NCBI GenBank assembly: GCA_021464415.1
Contig: CM038471.1
Coordinates: forward strand, 14,560,073 to 14,624,072
DNA length: 64,000 bases
Direction of reading: 5' to 3'
DNA from: Lonicera japonica
Taxonomy: Eukaryota > Streptophyta > Magnoliopsida > Dipsacales > Caprifoliaceae
Below are positions 11,526 to 23,400 of the stretch, piece after piece. A program made the position numbers and the translations under genes. Under the pieces are notes generated by a model. That model was not told where the DNA came from and did not search any database. It saw nothing but the letters and a program-made list of their open reading frames with translations. How positions within the stretch are numbered: position 1 is the first letter of the stretch; each line of letters opens with the position of its first letter.

Positions 11526-12236
11526 TGATGAGTCCAAAGATAATACTGGAGGTAAATTATGGAGTGAAGACTATGCACATCCCATCCAGATTCCAAGTGG
11601 TCCAATCACCCGAGCTAGAGCCAAGAAGATCAAAGAAGCACTTATGGCCGTAGTCCAAGAGATAACGAGCAAAGCTGAAGCATGTAGGAGCATTGAGGGG
11701 GATCGGGTTCAAGAATGGAAGACATTGCTTGTTCAAATAGCAGCCCAAGAGATTAAAAACGTGTATTAGAATAAGTGGGCTGGGCTAAGCTTTGTTTATT
11801 TTCAGTTTAATTTATGTTTTAGCTTTGTTTGGGCCCAAAGTATGTGGGAAACTATTATTTTCGTTTTGTTTTGTTTATTTTCGAAATTGGGCTTAGGTTT
11901 TAGGTTTATTACTTTTTCTCCTATTTAAAGGAGATAACGCTATTGTTTGAGCAGCCTTTTTGATTAATACGAATTTGAGTGTTTTAACCTTTTTGCGTTC
12001 TAAGAACGTGTCGAACAACCAGAATTAGGGTTCTTGTTGTTCTTTGACTTATCAATCAAATAATCCATCAATTAATTGTTTGTCTTCGACTATACCAAGG
12101 TTCTTTCTCGTTTTGGGGATTGGGTCAAGGTTCCACCTCCATCATATTCATGTGATTCCAAGGTTTTTGTGTCTTCAAACGTTAAGGGTTGCGGATCCAT
12201 CTTGGTTGGATAGAAATACGATCAAAATTCATATCA
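11526..12236 (+). repeat. Solo LTR of the chromovirus family, with TTGAT target duplication
   Basis: The 711-bp LTR starts TGATGAG and ends CATATCA. It is a diverged relative of the LTRs at 32195 and 52694, and includes the promoter palindrome CTCCTATTTAAAGGAG at 11918-11933. The bases TTGAT occur directly on both sides (11521-11525 and 12237-12241). The LTR therefore inserted alone or was reduced to a solo LTR by recombination, and it is not the 5' LTR of the pol remnant that follows. It retains an open frame for the peptide tail containing [14 protein letters not shown]. Confidence 0.85.
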
Positions 12237-12281
12237 TTGATGACATGGTCGAAATCACTGCATTAGTTGACGGGGTCACGA

Positions 12282-14064
12282 ACAGAAAATCCATTCAATC
12301 ATTTAAAATATGTTTTAGATGTCTTGCAAAAGGAGAATATATATGTTAACCTGAAAAAGTGCACCTTTTGCACGGATAAGCTTATATTTCTTGGTTTTGT
12401 TGTGAGTGCACAAGGAATTCAGGTTGATGAAGAAAAGGTGAAGGCTATTCAAGAATGGCAAAGTCCTACAAGTGTTGGACAAGTGCAGAGTTTTCACGGA
12501 CTTGCTAGTTTCTATCGGCGATTCGTGAAGGATTTTAACACAATTGCGGCACTATTGAATGAGGTGATAAAAAAAACGTTGGGTTCAAGTGGGGAGAGGA
12601 ACAAGAGAAAGCATTCCAATTACTAAAAAGCAAGCTAAGTAACGCCCCCTTGTTATCTTTACCTAACTTTTTGAAGACTTTTGAAATTAAATGCGATGCA
12701 TCAGGAAATGGTATTGGTGCTGTTCTTATGCAAGAAGGGAAGCCAATAGCATACTTTAGTGAGAAGCTAAGTGAGGCGACCTTAAATTATCCTACCTAAG
12801 ACAAGGAGCTTTATGCATTGGTGAAAGCGTTGGACACATGGCAGCACTATCTGTGGGCGAAGGAGTTCGTGTTTCACACGGATCATGAATCATTGAAGCA
12901 CTTAAAGGGACAACAAATGTTGAACAAGCACCATGCCAAATGGGTAGTGTTCATAGAGACTTTCCCATATGTGATCAAGTATATGCAGGGTAAGGAGAAT
13001 GTTGTAACATATGCTTTATCGCGCATGTATGCTTTAATTGCTGCTTTAGATGCTAAATTGCTTGAATTTGAATGCATTAAGGATTTGTATTGTGATGATG
13101 CTGATTTTAGAGATATATTCAATGCATGTGAAAAGTTTGCATTTGATAAGTACTTTAGCCATGAAGGATTTCTAATGCATGAAAACAAACTTTATGTACC
13201 TAAATGTTCTTTGTGTGAGTTGCTTGTGAAAGAGGCTCATGGTGGGAGTCTAATGGGACACTTTGGTATAGCTAGGACTTTAGGAGTATTGTAAGAACAC
13301 TTCTTTTGGCCTCACATGAAAAGAGATGTTGAAAGAATTTGAGAGATGTGTTACTTGTAAGAAAGCAAAGTTTAAGAAAAAACCCCCATGGTTTATATAC
13401 TCCATTGCCCATTCCTAGTGACCCTTGGGTTGATATTTCTATGAATTTTGTGTTGGGTTTGCCTAAGACTAAACATGGGAATTATTCTATTTTCGTGGTG
13501 GTTGATAGCTTTTCCAAAATGGCTTATTTCATTACTTGTCATAAAACTGATGATGCACCACGAATTGCGAATTTGTTCTTTAAAGAAATTGTGTGTTTGT
13601 ATGGCATGCCTAGAACTATTGTTTCTGATAGGGATGCAAAGTTTTTGATCTACTTTTGAAAGACTTTGTGGAAAAAGTTGGGTACTAAATTGTTGTTTTT
13701 TACTACATGTCATCCCCAAACTGATGGTCAAACGGAAGTAGTAAATAGAACTCTATCCACTTTGTTGCGTGTCATGATCAAAAAGAACTTGAAGGAATGG
13801 GAAGAATGTTTGCCTTATGTTGAGTTTGCATATAATCGAACTGTTCATTCTGCATCTAAGTTTTCTCCTTTTGAAATTGTGTATGGTTTTAATCCATTAG
13901 CTCCTTTTGATTTATTACCATTACCTGTTGAGCATGGTAACCTAGATGGCAGGAAGAAAGTTGAGTTTGTCAAACAGATTCATGAAAAAGAGAGGCAAAA
14001 CATTGAAAGAAGAACTGAGCAGTATGTGCAACAAGTAAACAAAGGAAGGAAGAAGGTGGTTTTC
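12282..14064 (+). pseudogene. Broken chromovirus pol: RT (thumb), RNase H, integrase
   Basis: This older relative of copies A and B starts abruptly inside reverse transcriptase, after the catalytic YFDD site (first recognisable phrase [20 protein letters not shown]). RNase H follows, with [14 protein letters not shown] and [12 protein letters not shown], then integrase with the HHCC finger region, VSDRDAKF and the phrase [15 protein letters not shown]. Premature stops occur near 12797, 13291 and 13657, and frameshifts near 12575 and 13345. The pol text stops at 14064, where a minus-strand element is inserted, and resumes at 16514. Gag, protease and the RT core are missing, so it cannot be active. 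Confidence 0.9.
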
Positions 14065-14859
14065 TGATACGACCTATGGTGATATCGCTCAAAACCCGCA
14101 AACACAATGAATTGGTTGTGCGAACCTCGACACAAATACACACGAAAATTGTAGCAAATTAATGACCCGGACCGTTTCTACAATCAAATTCTGGTGGAAA
14201 ACGAAGACGCCACAATCGGGTGCGGAATACCGATTGATAAGTCGGATGAACGCCACGGATAAACCGATAAGTTGAAGTAGTTCGTGAAGAACCAAAGAGG
14301 ATTAAATCACTCAATATTATTATGAATAAAGTCTTAGATAAAAAAATAATACAATGATCCCTTTTAAATAGGGTGTAGAAAATACTAATCCAAATATAAT
14401 AAGGAAAATACTAATCCAAATAGAATAAGAAAAGATACTAATCTAAACACAATAAGGAAACTATTAATCTGAATCCTAATTGACTAAGGAATCTAAAAAC
14501 AATAAGGAAACTACTAATCTAAATCCTAATTAAATAAGAAAAACATTCCTAATTAAATAATGAAAACATTCCTAATTAAATAAGGAAATAATAAATAATT
14601 CTTATAATTAAAACTACTTAAAATAAAGCTTCCAATTTATTCTAATGGGCCTCCACGAGTTGATTTGAGCCCATGTAGCCTTGTTCGCGTCATTCCCCTC
14701 CTCTTGAAAAGGACTTGTCCTCAAATCTGTGTTATGCTGTACACAAATCGCCCACTTTTTGGCAAAACTAATCCTTGAATGCCTCTTCGAATCTTGATAT
14801 CTTCCATGCCAATAGAACAAGTACTTCGAATATTTACGATGCTTGAAATTCCTTGCCTC

Positions 14860-15687
14860 TCAAAACGCATCAAACTTCTTGCCATGCAATAATTCAATTT
14901 TTCTCAATTTGTTGAAGAAGTTAACTAGCTGGTAATTCGGATGAATATCAAACTTATCAACACCAATGAAATCGATATGCTCAATTTCAATAATCTTCAA
15001 ATCCAAGCTTTCAATTTGATCGATATCATGCATGATGTTTTGTACTTGAACAATATCTTCTCCATGTACTTCTTCATCTTCTTTCACTTGTATACTTGGA
15101 ACTGTGCTTGCATCCAACAATTCATATTGTACATCAATTTTTCCATCTTCCAATGGCGGCTTAGAATTAGATTCACGTTCATTCTCCGATAGTAGCTTAG
15201 GTATGGCCGCTTTCTCCTCCTCTTTACAATGATTTGATTCGCAAGAGGATGCATTCGGACTTGACTCTATGCTGCTCATCATGTTGAATTCAAGATAAGC
15301 CTCCATCATCTTCTCCAATTTATGCCAATCTTCGGGATCATTCAAAAGAGTCTTCTTGTTGATACTACACATATTGTTATTATCCCAAACTCTACCTTCT
15401 TTAAATCTACCATCATGTCTCCTGTTAGCAATTCCCGGATCCCAATCATCTTCAACCCTATTTTTTCTAGGATGAATTCTTTTTCTTCCATTAGGATCAA
15501 TAGGTGATAGCTTGACTTGTCTCTTCTCAACTCGATCTAGATTTTTATAAACTTTCTCCAACCGCTCATGAAGTAGATCAAATTCCTCTCTAAAAACCTT
15601 TCTCACCTCAGCTACAAAAGCCTCGGTAATCAATTTTGAATCATCCATAACTTCAAAATAGAAATCCAAAGATAGGAATTGACACAA
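14860..15687 (-). CDS. Gag-like protein of the non-autonomous element, with conserved C-terminal block
   Basis: An uninterrupted frame of 275 codons; the likelier start is the internal Met of MDDSKLITEAFVAEVRKVF at residue 14. The N-terminal part is coiled-coil-like (FREEFDLLHERLEKVYKNLD). It then follows the order of the N-terminal gag of copies A and B: a basic stretch RKRIHPRKNR, an ANRRHDGRF phrase, and LLNDPEDWHKLEKMMEAYLE, comparable with NDPEAYLEW there. No zinc knuckle or enzyme domain is present. The last 45 residues include EHIDFIGVDKFDIHPNYQ and FFNKLRKIELLHGKKFDAF, a block also at the end of the 26029-28101 protein. Its function is unknown; an RNA or gag interaction role is speculation. 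Confidence 0.65.
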   Translation of the reverse strand: MCQFLSLDFYFEVMDDSKLITEAFVAEVRKVFREEFDLLHERLEKVYKNLDRVEKRQVKLSPIDPNGRKRIHPRKNRVEDDWDPGIANRRHDGRFKEGRVWDNNNMCSINKKTLLNDPEDWHKLEKMMEAYLEFNMMSSIESSPNASSCESNHCKEEEKAAIPKLLSENERESNSKPPLEDGKIDVQYELLDASTVPSIQVKEDEEVHGEDIVQVQNIMHDIDQIESLDLKIIEIEHIDFIGVDKFDIHPNYQLVNFFNKLRKIELLHGKKFDAF

Positions 15688-15730
15688 GCGATGTCATCAA
15701 CGAGAAAATCGCTTCCATACTAGATGCCTA

Positions 15731-16147
15731 GTGAACAATAAGGTATGCAGTGTGATCATTGATGGCGGAAGTTGTACGAATGTTGCAAGTACTATTATGG
15801 TAGAGAAGCTAGGGCTGCCTATTATTAAGCATCCCAAGCCATATAAGTTGCAATGGTTGAATGATAGTGGGGAGATCATGGTGAACAAGCAAGTATTAGT
15901 CGCATTTCGTATTGGGAAGTATGAAGATGAGGTCTTATGCGGCGTAGTACCAATGCAAGCTGGTTATCTATTGTTAGGGCGACCATGGCAATTTGATCGC
16001 CGAGTGAAGCATGATGGATTCACCAACAAATATTCTTTTGAGCTCAATCATAAGACGATCACTCTTGTCCCTATGTTACCGAAGAAAGTGTATGAAGATC
16101 AATTAAAATTGCAAAGGGAGAGTGACCAAAAGAAAGATAGTGAGTGA
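15731..16147 (+). pseudogene. Chromovirus protease fragment, opposite orientation
   Basis: The 138-residue frame matches the protease region of copies A and [21 protein letters not shown] with the Asp-Gly-Gly at the expected active-site place, then [20 protein letters not shown] and [17 protein letters not shown]. It ends in a Lys/Glu-rich linker coded by AAAGAGAGAG repeats. It lies on the plus strand inside a minus-strand element, so it arrived by rearrangement or by a separate insertion whose borders are lost (left border near 15690, right border near 16190). Confidence 0.75.
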
Positions 16148-16513
16148 AAAAAAGAGAGTGAGCAAAAGAAAGAGAGTGGAAAAAAGAGAGAGAGGAAAAG
16201 ATACTAATCTAAACACAATAAGGAAACTATTAATCTAAATCCTAATTAACTAAGGAATCTAAACACAATAAGGAAACTACTAATCTAAATCCTAATTAAC
16301 TAAGGAATCTAAACACAATAAGGAAACTACTAATCTAAATCCTAATTAAATAAGGAAAACATTCCTAATTAAATAATGAAAACATTCCTAATTGAATAAG
16401 GAAATAATAAATAATTCTTATAATTAAAACTACTTAAAATAAAGCTTCCAATTTATTCTAATGGGCCTCCACGAGTTGATCTGAGCCCATGTAGCCTTGT
16501 TTGCGTCATTTTC

Positions 16514-16752
16514 GAACTAGGAGATTGGGTTTAGTTGCACCTGAGGAAGGAACGCTTCCCAGTTCAAAGGAGTTCTAAGCTGTTACCGAGAGGAGATGGA
16601 GCATTTCAAGTTGTGCATATTATCAATGATAATGCATACAAACTTAATTTTTCAAGTGATTATAATGTAAGTGCTACATTTAATGTTGCTGATCTAAGTC
16701 TGTTTAGTGCAGGTGATGAATTGAGGACAATTCCTTTTCAAGAGGAGAGGAA
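16514..16752 (+). pseudogene. Chromovirus integrase C-terminal end, resuming after the insertion
   Basis: The text continues the pol fragment that stops at 14064. It encodes a GPF-type integrase tail ([16 protein letters not shown], then [20 protein letters not shown], then [20 protein letters not shown]) and runs into a purine tract (about 16740-16752) and the 3' LTR. The frame crosses the LTR border and stops at about 16814-16816 in the tail peptide. The continuity on both sides shows that 14065-16508 is a clean insertion. Confidence 0.8.
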
Positions 16753-17276
16753 TGATGAGTCCAAGGATAACACTAGAGCTAGATCATGGAGTGAAGACTA
16801 TGCAGATCCCATCTGAGTTTCAAGTGGTCCAATCACCCGAACTAAAGCCAAGAAGATCAAAGAGTCACTTATGGCCGTGGTCCAAGAGATAATGAGCAAA
16901 GTTGAAACATGTAGGAGCATTGAGGGGGATCGGGCTCAAGAATGGGAGACATTGCTTGTTCAAATAGTAGCCCAGGAGATTAAAAACGTGTATTAGAATA
17001 AATGGGTTGGGCTAGGCTTTGTTTATTTTAAGTTTATTTTATGTTTTAGCTTTGTTTAGGCCCAAAGTATGTGGGAAACTATTATTTTCATTTTGTTTTG
17101 TTTATTTTCGAAATTGGGCTTAGGTTTTAGGTTTATTACTTTTTCTCCTATTTAAAGGAGATAACGCTATTGTTTGAGCAGCTTTTTTGATTAATGCGAA
17201 TTTTAGTGTTTTCACCTTTTTGCATTCTAAGAACGTCTCGAACAACCAGAATTAGGGTTCTTGTTATTCTTCGACT
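16753..17276 (+). repeat. Truncated 3' LTR of the old chromovirus copy
   Basis: It starts TGATGAG after a purine tract and matches the first three quarters of the 11526-12236 LTR, including the promoter palindrome near 17146. It stops after TTCTTCGACT at about 17275. About 180 bp of the usual LTR end are missing, and unrelated sequence follows. Confidence 0.8.
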
Positions 17277-17731
17277 ATGCCATACCCGTAATACTGGATA
17301 GACGGACTATGTCAAAGGCTTGCCAACTGAAACTAATAGTCTAAGTCAGACCTCTTAAGCCCCAATTACGCAACACAATAGCCAAAATCGTGGGTCCACT
17401 CTCCAAAATATCTAGACAGATAAGTTAAAGTAGTCTCCTGTATATATATATATATATATATATCAATCAAGGCAATTACATAAGATAAGGCACAATGAAT
17501 CTCCTCCAAGAATATGTTACTAGTTACTTGATGATTTTGACTAGAACCCCTGCATATAGAAAGGTACGCACAAAATTTACATTCACTGAGAGAAGCCCCG
17601 AAAGACCCAAATAGGATGCAAACTTATTTTTAGAGCGCACACCCCAAGGATCCACCCCCATCGCACTACGGAGGTTGGAATTTGCATGTTCATATCACCA
17701 CATTTAATAAAGAAGGGGAAAATGTAAATAT
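17277..17731. other. No gene; TA microsatellite
   Basis: Nothing recognisable as coding is seen. A (TA)n microsatellite lies at about 17441-17462. The remaining sequence is unique within the window. Confidence 0.5.
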
Positions 17732-17734
17732 TTA

Positions 17735-18020
17735 GGTTCTGTTTGATTGCAAGGTGGAAAAGGAAAATAAATTGAATTAGTTTTGGTGAAAAGATGGAAA
17801 ATAAGTTAAGTGATAGAAGTGATATCCTCTTGATTTTTAAGTTTTTCCATGAAGAAAATTTCCTTGCTTGGTGGTGAGTAAAATTTTTTCACAAAAAATA
17901 TTGAAGGATGAAGGATATATACTCATAAAATGAGTAACATCTCTCACCTTATTTTTTTATCTTTTCACGTAAACTAACTAAATTTATTTTTCTTTTCCAT
18001 TTTTGTAATCAAATGGAGCC
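17735..18020. mobile_element. Tourist-like MITE with TTA target duplication
   Basis: A 286-bp miniature element with long imperfect terminal inverted repeats. The left end reads GGTTCTGTTTGATTGCAA, then TGGAAAAGGAAAATAAATT. The right end, read on the opposite strand, gives GGCTCCATTTGATTACAA, then TGGAAAAGAAAAATAAATT. TTA flanks both ends (17732-17734 and 18021-18023). A TTA target and GG-starting ends fit PIF/Harbinger (Tourist-like) MITEs. No coding capacity. Confidence 0.75.
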
Positions 18021-18023
18021 TTA

Positions 18024-19694
18024 GAAGAAGTAATTATTGTTTGAGCGTTTTCACGGCAAAAAACTCTCTCTCACACACACACATACACATATATTTGTTA
18101 GAACTCATGGCACATTCGGTGCCTGTGCAAAAATATTCATGATAAATCTTTTTGATATAGAGTTTTAATACACTTTGAAAGTATGTGATGTTATTTGGTG
18201 AATTGTATAAAGTTTGATTTCTTTTCACAAAATTTAAAAATAATGTGATTTGATAAATCATAAAATTTAAAAATATGTGAGTTTAAAATCTAATGATTTT
18301 CAATTTAGTTGTTCTTTTAAAAAAAATAGAAATTTTCAAAATAAAGTAGTGTACGTTGAGTTTAAGTGGAATTATTATCCATTTATGTATTTTAGTTGGA
18401 GAGAAAAAATCTTAGTGACCAATAATAGAAGAGAGATATGATTAAAAAGAGATAGACCCATCCTAATATTTTGAGTGGATTTTGAATTCACATAATTTAC
18501 AGCATTTGAAAATTTGAATGAATTTTAAAATATCAAGACTTATCTCAAAAGAACACTCATAAATTACATAAATTACGTGATTTATCAAATCTTATCTCAA
18601 AATTACGCGAAAAGAACGTACCCTAATTTAAATTATCAATTAATTAACTTTACAATTGTACAATTTCAATAACAAAGCACAAATAAATGTAAATAAAAAA
18701 AATATATAAATTGATTAGAGTAAATTACGCATAAGGACCCTAAACTATATGGCCAACCACATAGGTCCAAAATGCCCCTTAAATTAAAAATCACGCCAAT
18801 TAAGCCCCAAAACTCTCTCCTGCGTTTCATTTTACCCCTTTATCCATTTTTCCGTTAAAGTTGACCAGCAAACGGTCATATATACCAGTGTACCACGTAC
18901 GACCATTTTTCCAAAGTATTTTAGTCTGAATATTGAAAATGAATATCTTCACTTCATGAGGGCTAGGAAAAGAAAAGAAGAAAAAACAAAGGGAGTGAAT
19001 TTTTTTTTATATATTTTTAAGGCTATTCTTGCTCAAATAAATCCATTTTTCACTCTTTTTTGGTCTATCATGAAAAAAAATGTTAGTTTCCAATAATTGG
19101 ACGGAAATACCTTTAAATGTCAAAATGGATGAAAGAGGTCAAAATAAAATGCGGGAGATAGTTTAAGAATTTCGTTGGCACAATTTTTAGTTATGGGGGA
19201 ATGTTAAAATTGTGGCCATAGCTTAAGGGCCACATGGAGGAAGAGCCAAATAGGCTAATAAGCTCCGTTTGATAACAAAATTGAAAATAATAAGAAAAGT
19301 AATAATTTTGTAAGAAGTTAGAAAATAGTTTACAGATATAATGAGATATTCTCATATTTTTTCTATGAAAAAAAATTTATTTCGGTGTTGGCAAAAAAAA
19401 AAATTACACAAAAAATAAATAAAAATAAAGGACATATTAAAGTATGTATAAGATGTAGTGCATCTCACCATGCATTGATCTCCCAATTTTTTTTAAAGAG
19501 ATTTCCTGTATATATGTCTACGTTGATTCTAGAGAGAGAGGGATTGCGTACTTACTCATTAGGTTGAGGAATGCGCCAATGATCGGTGTGATTGCCCCAA
19601 TTGATTGAAAGACCCCTTGGTTTCATTATCAACTGCCCTCCCTCCACCTATAATTTTTTTTTATTCAATATCAAAAATTATTTTTCTTTCTTTC
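18024..19694. other. AT-rich, with a possible second miniature element (about 18727-19250)
   Basis: No gene is recognised. A segment opening GGACCCTAAACTATATGGCC near 18736 and closing GGCCATAGCTTAAGGGCC near 19213 has loosely complementary ends, as in a worn miniature element. At about 19261 the phrase GCTCCGTTTGATAACAAA resembles the end of the 17735 MITE. Plain AT-rich DNA makes up the remainder. Confidence 0.35.
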
Positions 19695-20440
19695 GTTCAT
19701 GTTCATCAATTCAGAGCTTAAATTTTCTTATTATTAATATCTAACTGTTCATATAATCATGACCCCAAGATATATATAGAAAAGAAAGGAAAAGAAGAAA
19801 AACTGGCCATTAATTGAAGAAGATGAATTTACCTTCCATGTTTCTGCAGTGTCGGGAACGCGGTGATAAGCCTCTGAATTCATTTTAGTTTGAAAACAAT
19901 ATCAGAAAACTATACAGAAATTGTCAACTTTTATAATGACGAAGAAATCTTGTTTGAGTAGTGTCTAGTTGATGGTTGAAATGTCAACCAAACATCGAGA
20001 TCTACACTTGTTGGTTGAATTATCAACTTTTTTAATGACGAAGAAGTCATATATACTAGCCTCTGTTCATGTTCATCAATTCAGGGCTTATTTTTTTTTT
20101 TAATTAATATCTAACTGTTCATATAATCATGACCCCAAGATATATATAGAAAAGAAAGGAAAAGAAGAAAAACTGGCCATTAATTGAAGGAGATGAATTT
20201 ACCTTCCATGTTTCTGCACTGTGGGGAACGCGGTGATAAGCCTCTGAATTCATTTTAGTTTGAAAAGTAAATCAGAGAACTATACAGAAATTGTCAACTT
20301 TTATAATTAATGATGAAGAAATCTTGTTTTGAGTAGTGTCTAGTTGATGGTTGAAATTTCAACCAAACATCGAGATCTACACTTGTTGGTTGAATTATCA
20401 ACTTTTTTAATGACGAAGAAGTCATATATACTAGCCTCTG
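19695..20440. repeat. 370-bp tandem duplication next to the 1.79-kb array
   Basis: Two copies, 19695-20064 and 20065-20440, start GTTCATGTTCATCAATTCAG and end AGTCATATATACTAGCCTCT. The second half of each copy is also the opening of every 1.79-kb unit. This locates the origin of the larger array: it grew from the right-hand copy. Confidence 0.85.
19833..19883 (-). other. Possible small first exon (17 codons), duplicated at 20203-20253
   Basis: The minus strand reads MNSEAYHRVPDTAETWK and then a good plant splice donor, AAG|GTAAAT. The same open frame with two changed residues (PHSA for PDTA) and the same donor occurs at 20203-20253. A partial copy without the donor opens each later array unit. 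It could be a first exon of the minus-strand PP2-like gene ending at 9337, about 10 kb downstream, but no connecting exon was found. It is short enough to be chance. Confidence 0.3.
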
Positions 20441-23400
20441 GGGCACACTTTACATGTGTGTATAAGATGGAATAAATAAATTGTATGAAAAATAATATTA
20501 TCTATCACAAGTACATAAGTAGTTGGGGTCGGTTCCGTTGCAGATTTTTTTAAAATTATGAACATTTCAAATTGTATTATCTATCACAAGTACATAAGAG
20601 GTATCAACATCAAGTGTACATGCGTACTATATTCCCTCAAAATATAGAGTTCGAGTGAATTCTCAAATTCAAGAGTTAGGCCATTTCAAATCTTGTTTCA
20701 AATGATTTAATTTGAGTTTTCATGAATCAACTTGAATTGTCAAATTTACAATTATTCAATTTCCCTAACCAAGCACAAATAAATATAAAAATTGTAAATT
20801 GTCTAATTCGTAATTTGAGGGATTACCAAATTGACCCTTATTATATGAAAAACTCTCTGTAATAAATACATAGATTTACGTAAATTGTCTAATTCATATA
20901 TCTCATTATATATGAAAAACTCTCTTCGCTAAATTTTGTGTACGTTACAGAGTGTAGAAAGCAAAGCTTGATTATCTACCAAAGTTACAGTATTAACATA
21001 ATTTTGTAAATATAGGTTTACCGATCTTAAAATAGTAATTTTTTTCTTATCTCTCTCTAGATATATATATATATATGTATAGATTTTAAAACATAAGCTC
21101 TTGATTAAATAAAAGTGATCTAATTCCCGTATATTTGAGTGCCATTGTTATATTTTTATTGAAAAGAAAATTTAATTTGAACATCTTTTTTAGTTGTTAG
21201 TAGGGCTATTAGTGGGTAGGGTTATGAGTCGGTTAGCAAGATCCGAACATGATTGACCCATCAAAAAGCATGCCTGGCCTGACAGACGCGAGTGTTATAT
21301 TGGAAAAGTAGAATCCTCTCCATTAATTATGCTTGTACCTAAAGGTAGCAATTTTATAATTGAAACAATGAAACGACATGCAACAATATGAAATTAGCTC
21401 AAGAATTCGTGTTTATGTCTGTAATTTTAAACACGAAGTTGTCTCCGTGTCCAAATTTTCAAACGAAGTTGGAGCTATGTCGTGTTAATCGTGTCTTGTT
21501 ATGTTAATTGGGTTTTATCATGTCTAAATTAGAGAAAACCCATCTTTCTAATCGTGTTATAACATGTTTATTAGGACCCTACATTATGCTAATCATGTTA
21601 GTTAGGTCGTTTCTAATTAGAGAAAATTCTCGTTTCTACTTGTGTTATAATGTTTGGACACAAACCTACAATCATGCATGCCGTCTCGTGTTGTGTATTT
21701 GGTGGGTTGTGTTCGTATTTTGTAAAAATAACGCCATATTGTGTCAGGCCCAAACATGACCAAAAACAAAAATTGCGACCCATACTTAGACCGGAATCTG
21801 TCCCGATCTAAAATAATCTGCTTTAACCTGTTGTAACTACAAGATATTATAAGAGTATGTATGTATATGAAGAAAAAAATTAATTTACTAAATTATTGTT
21901 GATAGAAAGAGGGAATTGGAATGGGAACGGCATTCTAATAATTAAATAGAGACACAGAAAAAGTGGGTTTGGTAAAGTGGTGACACTTTTCAAACAAATG
22001 ATCAAGTGGGGAACACGGTGATAAGCCTCTGAATTCATTTTAGTTTGAAAAGTAAATCAAGGAACTATACAGAAATTGTCAACTTTTATAATTAATGATG
22101 AAGAAATCTTGTTTTGAGTAGTGTCTAGTTGATGGTTGAAATTTCAACCAAACATCGAGATCTACACTTGTTGGTTGAATTATCAACTTTTTTAATGACG
22201 AAGAAGTCATATATACTAGCCTCTGGGGCACACTTTACATGTGTGTATAAGATGGAATAAATAAATTGTATGAAAAATAATATTATCTATCACAAGTACA
22301 TAAGTAGTTGGGGTCGGTTCCGTTGCAGATTTTTTTAAAATTATGAACATTTCAAATTGTATTATCTATCACAAGTACATAAGAGGTATCAACATCAAGT
22401 GTACATGCGTACTATATTCCCTCAAAATATAGAGTTCGAGTGAATTCTCAAATTCAAGAGTTAGGCCATTTCAAATCTTGTTTCAAATGATTTAATTTGA
22501 GTTTTCATGAATCAACTTGAATTGTCAAATTTACAATTATTCAATTTCCCTAACCAAGCACAAATAAATATAAAAATTGTAAATTGTCTAATTTGTAATT
22601 TGAGGGATTACTAAATTGACCCTTATTATATGAAAAACTCTCTGTAATAAATACATAGATTTACGTAAATTGTCTAATTCATATATCTCATTATATATGA
22701 AAAACTCTCTTCGCTAAATTTTGTGTACGTTACAGAGTGTAGAAAGCAAAGCTTGATTATCTACCAAAGTTACAGTATTAACATAATTTTGTAAATATAG
22801 GTTTACCGATCTTAAAATAGTAATTTTTTTCTTATCTCTCTCTAGATATATATATATATATATATGTATAGATTTTAAAACATAAGCTCTTGATTAAATA
22901 AAAGTGATCTAATTCCCGTATATTTGAGTGCCATTGTTATTTTATATTTTTATTGAAAAGAAAATTTAATTTGAACATCTTTTTTAGTTGTTAGTAGGGC
23001 TATTAGTGGGTAGGGTTATGAGTCGGTTAGCGAGATCCGAACATGATTGACCCATCAAAAAGCATGCCTGGCCTGACAGACGCGAGTGTTATATTGGAAA
23101 AGTAGAATCCTCTCCATTAATTATGCTTGTACCTAAAGGTAGCAATTTTATAATTGAAACAATGAAACGACATGCAACAATATGAAATTAGCTCAAGAAT
23201 TCGTGTTTATGTCTGTAATTTTAAACACGAAGTTGTCTCCGTGTCCAAATTTTCAAACGAAGTTGGAGCTATGTCGTGTTAATCGTGTCTTGTTATGTTA
23301 ATTGGGTTTTATCATGTCTAAATTAGAGAAAACCCATCTTTCTAATCGTGTTATAACATGTTTATTAGGACCCTACATTATGCTAATCATGTTAGTTAGG

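Larger units (their letters stand above)
14065..16508 (-). mobile_element. Non-autonomous LTR element, minus strand, rearranged, TTTTC target duplication
   Basis: The element is inserted in the pol remnant and flanked by TTTTC (14060-14064 and 16509-16513). Read on the minus strand, its 3' LTR is complete at 14692-14065 (628 bp, starts TGACGCGAAC, ends CGTATCA). It is preceded by a purine tract (14706-14693, CAAGAGGAGGGGAA) and by a gag-like gene. Its 5' LTR is only partial (16508 to about 16195). Between the partial LTR and the gene lies a protease fragment in the opposite orientation. The primer-binding site is therefore missing and the element is dead. The LTRs contain short repeats of AACACAATAAGGAAACTA, so slippage copies differ between them. 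Confidence 0.8.

Noticed and set aside
21508..21759. 83-codon frame repeated at 23302 and 29531
   Set aside because: It is repeated only because the tandem unit is repeated; it is altered in other units (frame lost in unit 4 near 31569) and lies in a hAT-like non-coding segment.
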